Assembly (NCBI GenBank): GCA_030447245.1
Contig: JAUJPG010000001.1
Coordinates: 479,435 to 543,434 of the forward strand
Direction of reading: 5' to 3'
DNA: 64,000 bases
From: Chloroflexota bacterium
Lineage (GTDB): Bacteria > Chloroflexota > UBA6077 > JACCZL01
Positions 18,392 to 26,574 of the stretch are shown here, in pieces. A model generated the notes under the pieces. It was not told the DNA's origin. It saw only the letters and a list, made by a program, of their open reading frames with translations, and ran no database searches. The translations under genes and the position numbers were made by a program. Position 1 is the stretch's first letter. Each line of letters opens with the position of its first letter.

Positions 18392-18427
18392 GTCCCATTG
18401 CCGGCGAGGGCAACCCACCTCAGCCTC

Positions 18428-19537
18428 ATGCCTAGACATTCTCATCGCCGCTCGCTTCGAGGTCCCGAGCCACTCCGCGTCTTGCGCCCGGCTGACCACC
18501 GACCCGGTCGTGGCGGCCCGTTGCCGCGGCTGGTCCCGGTCGTGGCGCCCTTCGTCGCCTGGTCGCTTGCGCTGCTGGCGCTCGCCCTAGTCTGGCCCGC
18601 TCGGGTCGCGCTGGCCCAGGATCGGCCTGCCCTCAGCGCCCGCGATTTCGCCACGATCCAGCACGCTGTTGACGCACTGCCCGCCGGAGGTGGGACGGTC
18701 CTGATTCCTGCCGGCGTCTACAGCGTCGCCGAGAAGATCCGATTGCCGAGCAACGTCGAGCTGCGCGGGGCCGGTATCGACCGCACGATCCTGGTCCTAG
18801 CGGACGGTGCCCGCGACCACCTCATCTCCAACGCGAACCTGGCGGAAGGCAACGTGGGGATCACGATCCGCGACCTCCAGCTCCAGGGCAATCGGGCCGG
18901 CCAGCGCAGCTTCGGTTTCGCCGGTCGCCTGGCGACATCGTCGGCCGGCGAGGTCTGGAGCTTTGGGGTCCGGCTGGTCAACGTGACGGACTCGCTGATC
19001 CACAACGTCGAGGCGAGCGACTTCGCCAAGGACGGCTTCTACCTTGGCTACAACCGCTACAACGGGGTCTACCGCACGCGGCTGAGCAGCTGCCGCGCCC
19101 GCGACAACGCCCGCAACGGGATCTCACTGACCCACGGCTCGTACAACGTCATCGAGGGCTGCCTGGTCCAGGACAACAACCGCGTCGAGCGAGTTGGCGG
19201 CATTCAGCTCGAGCCGGACGAGGGGCTCGAGATCTCCCACAACCTGGTGATCGGCAACCACGTCGTGGGCAACCACACTGGGATCACGCTGTACACCGAG
19301 GAGCCAAGCTGGCAGGGCATCTCGACGCTGGTGGGCAACGCCGTCTGCTACAACCGGGCCGAGCAGAACGGCTTCGTCGGCATCTGGGACCACTTCGGGC
19401 AGGGCAATGTCTTCGTGGACAACATCGCAACGGGCAGCAAGAACCCCTTCGGTGAGGCCGAGACCTCGCTCGTCGGCGGCGAATTCGCGGCCGCCTGTGC
19501 GCCCCCGCTCGGGGCGCGCGCGGCGGAGGCGCCGTGA
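18428..19537 (+). CDS. secreted right-handed parallel beta-helix repeat protein (first of a tandem pair)
   Basis: About 369 residues with an N-terminal hydrophobic anchor/signal (VAPFVAWSLALLALALVWPARVALAQ). The body is a pectate-lyase-like beta-helix with the opening FATIQHAVDALPAGGGTVLIP typical of secreted polysaccharide-active beta-helix proteins, and later NGISLTHGSYNVIEGC and NVFVDN rungs. No lyase catalytic residues can be assigned; a role in binding or cleaving extracellular polysaccharide is inferred. It overlaps the next gene by 4 bases. The two share many segments (VELRGAGIDRT/VELRGEGIDRT, NVEASDF.KDGFYLGYN), so they are tandem duplicates. Confidence 0.75.
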   Translation: MPRHSHRRSLRGPEPLRVLRPADHRPGRGGPLPRLVPVVAPFVAWSLALLALALVWPARVALAQDRPALSARDFATIQHAVDALPAGGGTVLIPAGVYSVAEKIRLPSNVELRGAGIDRTILVLADGARDHLISNANLAEGNVGITIRDLQLQGNRAGQRSFGFAGRLATSSAGEVWSFGVRLVNVTDSLIHNVEASDFAKDGFYLGYNRYNGVYRTRLSSCRARDNARNGISLTHGSYNVIEGCLVQDNNRVERVGGIQLEPDEGLEISHNLVIGNHVVGNHTGITLYTEEPSWQGISTLVGNAVCYNRAEQNGFVGIWDHFGQGNVFVDNIATGSKNPFGEAETSLVGGEFAAACAPPLGARAAEAP

Positions 19538-20475
19538 GGGCGGGGCGTCGTGAAGGAGGAGGGACGACAAGGCTGATGCTGGCGCTCGTGGTGGCGTCCG
19601 CGCTGACGCTGGCAGACGGCAGCGCGGGGCGCACGGATGCCGCGGCATCGGTCGATCAGCCGCGGCCACTCGTGATCGCGGGCGAGGCTGGGATCCAGGA
19701 CGCGATCGACAGCCTGCCGCCCGGCGGTGGGACCGTGATCGTGCCGGCCGGGACCTACGTCCTGACCAAGAAGGTCCGCCTGCCGTCCCACGTCGAGCTG
19801 CGCGGCGAAGGGATCGACCGGACCGTGCTCATCCTGGCCGACGGCGCGAACGATCACCTGATCTCGAACCGCGACCTGCGCCGCGGCAACTCCGGCCTGG
19901 TCATCCGCGATCTCGGCCTGCGCGGCAACGCGGCCAATCAGTCGGACTGGAGCTTCGGCGTGCGGCTGGTCAACGTGACCGACACGCTGGTCGAGAACGT
20001 CGAGGCGAGCGACTTCAGCAAGGATGGCTTCTACCTCGGCTACAACGCCGAGAATGGGGTGCGGAACGTCCGCGTCGCGGGCTGTCGAGCGGTCGGCAAC
20101 CGCCGCTACGGGCTGGCGCTCAAGCACGGGACGGGCAACCTGATCGAGGGCTGCACGTTCGAAAGCAATGGCTTCCCCGAGGAAGGGGCGGCCGTGAAGC
20201 CCGGGCCGGACCAGGGTCTAGACGCCTCGGGCAACCGGATCGTCGGCAACCACGCGGTCGGCAACTACGCCGGGGTCGTGCTCTACGCCGCCGAGGACTA
20301 TGGCTCGCGCGTCGGCGACAACGCCGTCTGCCATAACTACGCCGCCGACAACCTGCTGGTCGGCTTCCAGGACTTCCGCGGCGAGAGCAACCTGTTCGTC
20401 GGTAACACAGTCGAGGGCAACGGCCGCGACTTCGACCTCGCGCCGACGACCCACCTTGCGGGCGACGGCTGCTAG
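19534..20475 (+). CDS. secreted right-handed parallel beta-helix repeat protein (second of a tandem pair)
   Basis: A 313-residue paralogue of the preceding gene with the same order of motifs: a signal-like hydrophobic start (LMLALVVASALTLADGSAG), IQDAIDSLPPGGGTVIVPAG, DHLISN, VENVEASDFSKDGFYLGYN and LKHGTGNLIEGC. It lacks the roughly 12-residue insertion found in copy one (GQRSFGFAGRL region). The GTG at 19534 overlaps the upstream stop. An ATG at 19576, 14 bases after AAGGAGGAGG, is an alternative start that puts the signal peptide at the very N-terminus. Function is as for its neighbour: an extracellular polysaccharide-related role is only inferred. Confidence 0.75.
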   Translation: MRAGRREGGGTTRLMLALVVASALTLADGSAGRTDAAASVDQPRPLVIAGEAGIQDAIDSLPPGGGTVIVPAGTYVLTKKVRLPSHVELRGEGIDRTVLILADGANDHLISNRDLRRGNSGLVIRDLGLRGNAANQSDWSFGVRLVNVTDTLVENVEASDFSKDGFYLGYNAENGVRNVRVAGCRAVGNRRYGLALKHGTGNLIEGCTFESNGFPEEGAAVKPGPDQGLDASGNRIVGNHAVGNYAGVVLYAAEDYGSRVGDNAVCHNYAADNLLVGFQDFRGESNLFVGNTVEGNGRDFDLAPTTHLAGDGC

Positions 20476-20491
20476 GCTATCCTTCTGCCGC

Positions 20492-20840
20492 GCGGCTTGC
20501 CCTCGCTCAGATCAACAGCATTGACGAGCTGGACCCGATCATCATCGCCTGGGTGGCTGGCCGCACGCTCGACGAGGCGATGGCCACGCTCGACGCCCAC
20601 GACGTACCGGCCGGCCCGGTCTACTCGGTCGCCGACATCGCGGCCGACCCCCAATATCGGGCGCGCGAGATGCTCCTCGAGGTGCCGGACGATCGACTTG
20701 GTGAGATCCTGATGCCGGGCATCGTCCCGCGCCTGACCCGCACCCCGGGCGCGATCCGCTGGCCGGGCCCCGACGTCGGCGCCCACACCGCCGAGGTGCT
20801 CCGAGAGCTACTCGGGATCGGCCATCAGCAAGACGTATAG
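20492..20840 (+). pseudogene. chimeric fragment: nadE 5' end joined to CaiB/BaiF C-terminus
   Basis: Bases 20492-20520 match the start of nadE (21722-21750) with one mismatch, reading RLALAQINS without a start codon. At 20520 the sequence switches in frame to the last roughly 100 codons of a CaiB/BaiF protein (IDELDPIIIAWVAGRTLDEA). That part is about 95% identical to 15010-15301 and ends LLGIGHQQDV. It lacks the CaiB N-terminal domain and active-site Asp, so it cannot be a functional transferase. It is a rearrangement scar or an assembly chimera. Confidence 0.7.
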
Positions 20841-20972
20841 CTTTCCAACGCGGACGCCGGCGTGCTCGGCCCTGTCGCTGCCAGCAACATGGATCGTCGG
20901 GACGCCGAGGCTTGCCTTCTTGGTGGGATGGTGACGGATCGCCCCAACGGGGTGGGCCGGCTCGGGGGCAGA

Positions 20973-21539
20973 TCAGCCGATGTCGATCGAAGCGAAGAGG
21001 TCCTGAACGACAAAACTGAAGCCAGGCAGAACGTCGCCGACATCGATCCGATCGGGGCCGCGCAGAGGGCCGGAATCGGAGCCGGAGCGGAACGCGCGCA
21101 CTGTGCGACGCCGCGGGTCAACGATAAGGACGACCCGAACGCCATGCTCGACATACCAGCGTGCTCGGCGTGCAAGGTGGGCCATCGTCTGGCCGGGTGA
21201 GGCGATCTCGACTGCGATGTCGGGCGGGTCGAAGATGTCATCGGCGACCTCACCGCCTGGTTTGGTCGGGATGCGGCCGGCGAGGTACACGGCGATGTCG
21301 GGCACCAACGACGCGTTGGCCTGGGGGTAAGTCGTCCGCAGCTCGGTGAGGACCCACCCCAACCGACGCGGTCGAAGGAACGACTCGAATTGAAAGGCGA
21401 GCTCGACCTGGAGCATGCTGTGGGGGACCTTCGGCGACATCTTCTGCGTCACCGCTCCATCCAAGTACTCAAGAGCCGGCTTTTGCTCCGGGAGCTGCAG
21501 GAATGTTTCGAGGGTCAGTCGTTGCCGCGCGATCGCCAT
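20973..21539 (-). CDS. Uma2 family (DUF820) restriction-endonuclease-like protein
   Basis: A 188-residue PD-(D/E)XK-fold protein. LTLETFLQLPEQKPALEYLDGAV is the usual opening, with LVPDIAVYLAGR and VEIASPGQT carrying the acidic catalytic residues, then LARRARWYVEHGVRVVLIVDP. These proteins are widespread in Cyanobacteria and Chloroflexota, often in many copies; their biological target is unknown. The ATG at 21539 has GGAG 7 bases upstream and fits the family start, so the longer frame to 21647 is not used. It converges on the CaiB fragment and is divergent from nadE. Confidence 0.8.
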   Translation of the reverse strand: MAIARQRLTLETFLQLPEQKPALEYLDGAVTQKMSPKVPHSMLQVELAFQFESFLRPRRLGWVLTELRTTYPQANASLVPDIAVYLAGRIPTKPGGEVADDIFDPPDIAVEIASPGQTMAHLARRARWYVEHGVRVVLIVDPRRRTVRAFRSGSDSGPLRGPDRIDVGDVLPGFSFVVQDLFASIDIG

Positions 21540-21719
21540 GCGTGATCTCCGGGCGCTACGCCTGTTGGGTAGTGTACCCCCAGCACTGCACGAGACGTCC
21601 TTGGCATACCACGTCACGCGACACATGCCTCGCTGATCGAACGTCATAGCGTGGTTTTGTGCCCCGCGCCGTGCGCGCGGTACCCTCTTCTCGCATCACA
21701 CAGCCAGGTGGCGGACCCT

Positions 21720-23540
21720 ATGCGGCTGGCCCTCGCTCAGATCAACAGCACGGTCGGCGACCTTGAAGGGAACACGCGCAAGATCCTGGACTGGACCGCG
21801 CGCGCGCGCGAGGAAGGCGCCGATCTGGTGGCGTTCCCGGAGCTGGCGGTGACGGGATACCCACCGGAGGATCTGCTGCTCAAGCCAGACTTCCTGCGCG
21901 CGAACCTGGCCTGTCTGGACGAGATCGCGCGGGCGTGCCGCGGGATCGCGGCGGTGGTGGGCTACGTTGAGGTGGCCGAGGCGGCGTACAACGCGGCCGG
22001 GCTGCTGGCGGACGGGGCGCTCGTCGAGGTGACCCGCAAGGAGCGACTGCCGAACTACGGCGTCTTCGACGAAGAGCGCTATTTCCGGACCGGGAAAACC
22101 GGGCCGCTGTTCGCGCTCGGCGGCGCGCGCTTCGGCGTCAACGTGTGCGAGGACATCTGGTACCCAACCGGGCCGGCGGCGGCGCAGGCGGCGGCCGGGG
22201 CCGAGCTGATCGTCAACATCAATGCCTCGCCATATCATCGCGGCAAGTGGTCGCAGCGCGAGCGGATGCTGGCGACACGCGCGACCGACAGCACGGCGAT
22301 CGTGGCGTACGTGAACGCGGTCGGCGGGCAGGACGAGCTGGTCTTCGACGGGGCAAGTGTGATTTTCGACGAGCGCGGCGACCTAGTCGCGCGTGGCAAG
22401 AGCTTCGCCGAAGACTTACTCGTGGTCGACCTGGACCTCGGAGCGGTGTTCCGCTCGCGCCTGCACGACCCGCGCTGGCGGCGCGGCGAGAACGTTGGGC
22501 TGCCCTGCATCGCGGTTGGCGGCGGCAGCGCGGCGACGGACGACCGCGCGCGAGCGACGGCGCCGGACGGGCCGCTGGCCACGGGTCCTCAACGTCCCGC
22601 CCGCGACAGCCCCCACGCCACCCAGCACGCTGCACTGCAGGGCGACTGCGCGCCCAGGCGTATCGAGCCTCCACCCGGCGACGTGGAGGAGGTGTACCGG
22701 GCGCTGGTGCTCGGGACTGCTGACTACCTCCGCAAGAACGGGTTCGAGCGGGTGGTGATCGGGCTTTCGGGTGGGATCGACTCGAGCCTGGTCGCGGCTG
22801 TGGCGGTGGACGCGATCGGCTCGAAGCGGGTGACCGGTGTGTCTATGCCGTCGCGCTACTCGAGCGACCACAGCAAGTTGGACGCGCAGCAGCTGGCCGA
22901 GAACCTGGGCGTCGACTATCTCACCGTCCCGATCGAGCCGGCCTTCATCGCCTACCGCGAGATGTTGGCCGAGCTGTTCGCCGGCTCCGCCGAGGGGCTG
23001 GCGGAGGAGAACATCCAGGCGCGCGTCCGCGGGATGATCCTGATGGCGCTGTCGAACAAGTTCGGCTGGCTGGTCCTAACGACCGGCAACAAGAGCGAGA
23101 TGGCAGTCGGCTACGCAACACTGTACGGCGACATGGCCGGCGGCTTCGCGGTCATCAAGGACGTGCCCAAGATGCTGGTGTACGAGCTCTGTCGCTGGCG
23201 CAACGCGCGGGACGGCCGACCGGCGATCCCTGAGAACGTCCTGGAGAAGCCACCCTCGGCGGAGCTACGCCCAGGCCAGCAGGACCAGGACAGCCTGCCG
23301 CCGTATGAGGTGCTGGACGCGATCATCACGGCCTATGTCGAGGAGGACCGCTCGGCAAGCGAGATCGCTCATCTGGGCTACGACGCCGAGACGGTTGCCC
23401 GGGTGATCAGGCTCGTCGACACGGCCGAGTACAAGCGCCGCCAGGCGCCGCCGGGGGTCAAGATCACCCCCCGCGCCTTCGGCCGTGACCGCCGCCTCCC
23501 GATCACCAACCGTTACCGACAGCCGGTCCCGTTAGCGTAG
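21720..23540 (+). CDS. nadE: glutamine-dependent NAD(+) synthase NadE
   Basis: A 606-residue, two-domain enzyme that makes NAD from deamido-NAD, ATP and glutamine. Residues 1 to about 270 are a nitrilase-type glutaminase with the triad Glu41 (AFPELAVTGYPPED), Lys107 (RKERLPNYGVFDE) and Cys143 (NVCEDIW). The C-terminal synthetase has the ATP pyrophosphatase loop SGGIDSS at about 347-353 and TTGNKSEMAVGY. Residues of about 270-325 form a poorly conserved, low-complexity linker. Similarity begins at the ATG at 21720 although the frame is open to 21651. Its 3' end overlaps a small minus-strand frame by 9 bases. Confidence 0.95.
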   Translation: MRLALAQINSTVGDLEGNTRKILDWTARAREEGADLVAFPELAVTGYPPEDLLLKPDFLRANLACLDEIARACRGIAAVVGYVEVAEAAYNAAGLLADGALVEVTRKERLPNYGVFDEERYFRTGKTGPLFALGGARFGVNVCEDIWYPTGPAAAQAAAGAELIVNINASPYHRGKWSQRERMLATRATDSTAIVAYVNAVGGQDELVFDGASVIFDERGDLVARGKSFAEDLLVVDLDLGAVFRSRLHDPRWRRGENVGLPCIAVGGGSAATDDRARATAPDGPLATGPQRPARDSPHATQHAALQGDCAPRRIEPPPGDVEEVYRALVLGTADYLRKNGFERVVIGLSGGIDSSLVAAVAVDAIGSKRVTGVSMPSRYSSDHSKLDAQQLAENLGVDYLTVPIEPAFIAYREMLAELFAGSAEGLAEENIQARVRGMILMALSNKFGWLVLTTGNKSEMAVGYATLYGDMAGGFAVIKDVPKMLVYELCRWRNARDGRPAIPENVLEKPPSAELRPGQQDQDSLPPYEVLDAIITAYVEEDRSASEIAHLGYDAETVARVIRLVDTAEYKRRQAPPGVKITPRAFGRDRRLPITNRYRQPVPLA

Positions 23541-23714
23541 GGGCGCGGCCCAGGCAGCGTGGACGACGCGGGCACGGGCGATGGCGTCAAGCGTGTCGCC
23601 ATCCGCGACGACGTGCTCGGCCCTGGCATCGACATTCGCGACCAGCGTGGGGCCGCCGGTCTGGCTCGCGATGATCAGCAAGAGGATAGCCGCGCGAAGG
23701 GCGTGACCGGGCAT
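23532..23714 (-). CDS. possible small secreted protein with partial LysM-like motif
   Basis: A 60-codon frame. Residues 1 to about 30 look like a signal peptide (LRAAILLLIIASQTGG). EHVVADGDTLDAIARAR (about 33-49) resembles the first half of a LysM peptidoglycan-binding repeat (HVVxxGDTLxxIA). An AGGGGG site lies 4 bases before the ATG. It overlaps the end of nadE by 9 bases on the opposite strand. A full LysM needs about 44 residues, so the domain is short or truncated here. It could be a gene remnant. Confidence 0.35.
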   Translation of the reverse strand: MPGHALRAAILLLIIASQTGGPTLVANVDARAEHVVADGDTLDAIARARVVHAAWAAPLR

Positions 23715-23969
23715 GTGGCCCCCTGCCCGACTCCCAAGACTAAGGCGAGTCTACGGACTACGTCGTCACAGGCCCGGCACGGTGGTCCGGCCTGAGGTCA
23801 CGGTGTCGTCACGATGGGCAGGCCGCGGCGCGCCGCAGCCGCGCGGGGGACGGGAGTGGTCCGTATACTGCCAGGGACGCAGCTTGACGGCACGAACAGG
23901 CGATCGGGGGACGAGGGTGCGCGACACTCGGAGCAGAGCCTGGGGGCACGGCCGCGGAAGCTGCCGTCG

Positions 23970-24377
23970 ATGGGCTCGGCACGCGGCCGCCGAGTGACCA
24001 GCAGCGCGGGACGCCCGCGGGTCCTGATCGTCGACCACGACCCGATGAACCTGGAGATGCTCGCCGTGGCCTTGCTGAACAGCGGGTTCACGGTACGGAC
24101 TGCTGCTAGCGCGACGGAAGCGTTGGCCGAGGCACGTCGGCTGCAGCCTTCGTTGATCCTGGCGGACGTGATGATGCCGGAGATGGACGGCTTCGAGTTG
24201 TGCGCAGCGCTCAAGCAGGATCACGAGTTAGCCGCGGTGCCGGTCGTGCTGCTGTCGGCCGTGTCGGGCAACCTGGCCGACCGGAAGCGCATGGTCGACG
24301 TCGGCGCCGCCGACTACCTGACCAAGCCGGTCGACCTGCCCGGGCTGGTGGGCATCCTGCGTCGGCTGGCCGCGTAG
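23970..24377 (+). CDS. single-domain response regulator (CheY-like)
   Basis: A 135-residue receiver domain. The acidic pocket is VDHD (22-24), the phosphoacceptor Asp66 lies in ILADVMMPEMDGFE, the switch Ser is in LLSA (96) and Lys119 is in LTKPVD. There is no output domain, so it works by protein contact after phosphorylation by an unseen histidine kinase; no kinase gene is nearby. The frame is open to 23814, but the upstream part is not protein-like, and the ATG at 23970 places about 15 residues before the domain. A roughly 250-base non-coding stretch precedes it. Confidence 0.85.
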   Translation: MGSARGRRVTSSAGRPRVLIVDHDPMNLEMLAVALLNSGFTVRTAASATEALAEARRLQPSLILADVMMPEMDGFELCAALKQDHELAAVPVVLLSAVSGNLADRKRMVDVGAADYLTKPVDLPGLVGILRRLAA

Positions 24378-24402
24378 CGGATGACCCCCGGCGCACGCCG
24401 AC

Positions 24403-25179
24403 TCAGTGCATGACCAGGCCGCCCGAGACGTTGACCGCCTCGCCGGTGATGTAGGCCGACGCGCTGGAGGCCAGAAAGCCGACGACGCGGGCAACGTCCT
24501 CCGGCTGCTCCCAGCGCCCGAGCGGGATCTGGGCCAGGCGCTGCCGATTGACCTCCTCCACGCTGGTGTTGAGGACGCCGGCAACGCCTTGCTCGACCTG
24601 GGTCCACATGTCAGTCTGGACGAAGCCAGGGCAGACGCAGTTGGCGCGAATGCCGTCAGCCGCGAACGAGAGCGCGAGGCTGCGGGTGATGCTGATCACC
24701 GCGGCCTTGCTGGCGGCGTAGGCCAGGCTCGACGTGGTGCCGATCTTCCCGGCCATCGACGCCAGGCTGATGATGTTGCCGCGCTTGGCCCTGACCATGT
24801 GCGGGAGCACGGCCTGACTGGCGAAGAAGAGCGCCCTGGCGTTGATGTCCATCACCGCGTCCCAGTGCTCCTCGCTGATCTCGAGCGCGGGCGCGGCGCG
24901 GTAGATGCCGGCGTTGTTGACCAGGACGTCGATCCGACCGAGCTCTTGGAGTGTGCGCGCCACCATCGTGTCCAGGTCGCCGCGCTGTGTGACGTTCGTC
25001 CCGATCGCGACGGCCTGCCGCCCAAGGGCACGGACCTCCTCAGCGGTGCGCTCGGCGGTCGCCGCGTCCAGTTCGGCGACGGCGATATTGGCGCCCAGCG
25101 ACGCCAGCTCCAGCGCGATCGCGCGCCCGATGCCCCGGCCCGCGCCGGTGACGATTGCCGCCTGCCCCTCCAGTTCCAT
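24403..25179 (-). CDS. short-chain dehydrogenase/reductase (SDR), 3-oxoacyl reductase-like
   Basis: A 258-residue classical SDR. The cofactor motif TGAGRGIG is at 11-18, NNAG at about 88-91, the catalytic Ser near 141, and YAASK (Tyr154, Lys158); PGFV...ITGEAVNVSGG closes the fold. It oxidises or reduces an alcohol/ketone with NAD(P). The ATG at 25179 follows GGAGGAAGGTGAGT. It lies in the same direction as and 76 bases downstream of the LLM oxidoreductase gene, so the two may be co-transcribed and act in one catabolic step series. Confidence 0.88.
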   Translation of the reverse strand: MELEGQAAIVTGAGRGIGRAIALELASLGANIAVAELDAATAERTAEEVRALGRQAVAIGTNVTQRGDLDTMVARTLQELGRIDVLVNNAGIYRAAPALEISEEHWDAVMDINARALFFASQAVLPHMVRAKRGNIISLASMAGKIGTTSSLAYAASKAAVISITRSLALSFAADGIRANCVCPGFVQTDMWTQVEQGVAGVLNTSVEEVNRQRLAQIPLGRWEQPEDVARVVGFLASSASAYITGEAVNVSGGLVMH

Positions 25180-25255
25180 ACTCACCTTCCTCCCTCGGTC
25201 CAGTCGCGTTCGGCCCACCCCGGCGCGCGCGACCGCATCGCCGGTCAGACCGGCG

Positions 25256-26359
25256 TCAGACGGCGACCGCCGGCGCGGCGCCCAGATCGGCCAGACGGGG
25301 CATCACCTCGGTGGCCAGCAGCGTCGTCGAACGATCCCAGACGGCGACATCAGGCCAGTCGACCCCGGCCACCAGGATGCTGCCGAAGCCACCGACTGCC
25401 TCGTACAGGTCGCGAATCTTGCGGGCGACGGTGGCCGGGCTCCCAACCACCCAGACGTTGTCGCAGAGATAGTCGAGAGTGACCTCGGCGTCCGGCATCG
25501 ACGGGTCGACCTTCAGCCCTCCGAGGCCGCGGGAGCGGGCCTGGAGCGGGATGAAGTAGTCGTGGAAGTCGCGCCCGATGGCACCGTCGATCGCCTCACG
25601 GCGGGCGTGATCGTCCGTCTCGGCGACGTGGATCGTGCGGGCGACACGCCACTCCTCGCGGCGGGGCGTCCGCCCTGCCCGCGCGGCGCCGGCGGCGATG
25701 CCCTCCCAGTGGGTCTCGAGGACTCGGGTGGTCACCAGGTTGATGCTCATTGGGATCCAGCCGCGCTCGCCCGCCAGGCCGAGTGTGTCCGACTTCTCGG
25801 TGACGCCGGCGACGGCGATGGGCGGGTGGGGCCGTTGGTACGGCTTCAGGTAGACGTGCTTGGCGATCTCGGCGTCCGGGACCGGCACGGTGAACGTCCA
25901 GCCATGCCGCTCGTACGTCCCAGGCTTTGGGTCGGCCCAGAGCTCGAGGATGGTATCGATACCGTCGATCGTCACCTGGCGCTGCCGGCCGCTCTTCGGG
26001 TCGATCCCGGCGACCTCGAAGTCGCCGGGGAAACCGCCCGAGCCGACGCCCCACAAGAAGCGGCCGCGTGCCAGCTGGTCGAGCATGGCGATGCGGTGCG
26101 CGAGGTGAAACGGATTGTGGTTCGGGAGGCAGGTGACACCTGTGCCGAGCTTGATGCGCTCCGTTCGCTCGAGCGCCGCGGCGATGAAGATGTCCGGGCC
26201 TGGAATGTTCTCCCACTCGGCAGTGAAATGCTCGCCGATCCAGGCTTCCTCGAAACCGAGCTGGTCCAGGCGTTCTATCTGGGCGAGGTCGGCTTGCAAC
26301 GTCTCGGAAGGGTCCGAGCCCGGGACGTGCATGGGCATCATGAAGTATCCGCACTGCAT
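25256..26359 (-). CDS. LLM class flavin-dependent oxidoreductase
   Basis: A 367-residue bacterial-luciferase-like (beta/alpha)8-barrel flavin enzyme. Recognisable parts are LGFEEAWIGEHFT, RIKLGTGVTCLPNHNPFHLAHRIAMLD (flavin-binding region), GRFLWGVGSGGFPGDFEV, and VVGSPATVARKIRDLYE near the C-terminus. It uses FMN or F420 and probably oxygenates or oxidises an organic substrate; the family includes alkanesulfonate and nitrilotriacetate monooxygenases. The ATG at 26359 is chosen because the family starts at that Met. It is divergent from the TPP enzyme gene with about 215 bases between. Confidence 0.88.
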   Translation of the reverse strand: MQCGYFMMPMHVPGSDPSETLQADLAQIERLDQLGFEEAWIGEHFTAEWENIPGPDIFIAAALERTERIKLGTGVTCLPNHNPFHLAHRIAMLDQLARGRFLWGVGSGGFPGDFEVAGIDPKSGRQRQVTIDGIDTILELWADPKPGTYERHGWTFTVPVPDAEIAKHVYLKPYQRPHPPIAVAGVTEKSDTLGLAGERGWIPMSINLVTTRVLETHWEGIAAGAARAGRTPRREEWRVARTIHVAETDDHARREAIDGAIGRDFHDYFIPLQARSRGLGGLKVDPSMPDAEVTLDYLCDNVWVVGSPATVARKIRDLYEAVGGFGSILVAGVDWPDVAVWDRSTTLLATEVMPRLADLGAAPAVAV

Positions 26360-26574
26360 GGGAAGTGAATCCTTCGCGACTCTCGACGCGAGACGCGCCG
26401 GGTCGTTGCAACGGGAAGCGCTGGAACGATAGGCCGGGCGTGCGCGGCCGTCAAGCTGACGAGCGTGGCCGAGCAACACGCCAGGTCACGCGTGGTAACG
26501 TAGGGACGCGGAACGTTGAGCGGCGCCGAGGACGTGGGTTACGCCCCGCCCTCCAGGCGCGGAACGGGGGCGTG

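Noticed and set aside
21540..21719. Upstream in-frame extension of nadE to 21651
   Set aside because: The extra 23 residues have no NadE similarity; the family begins at the ATG at 21720.
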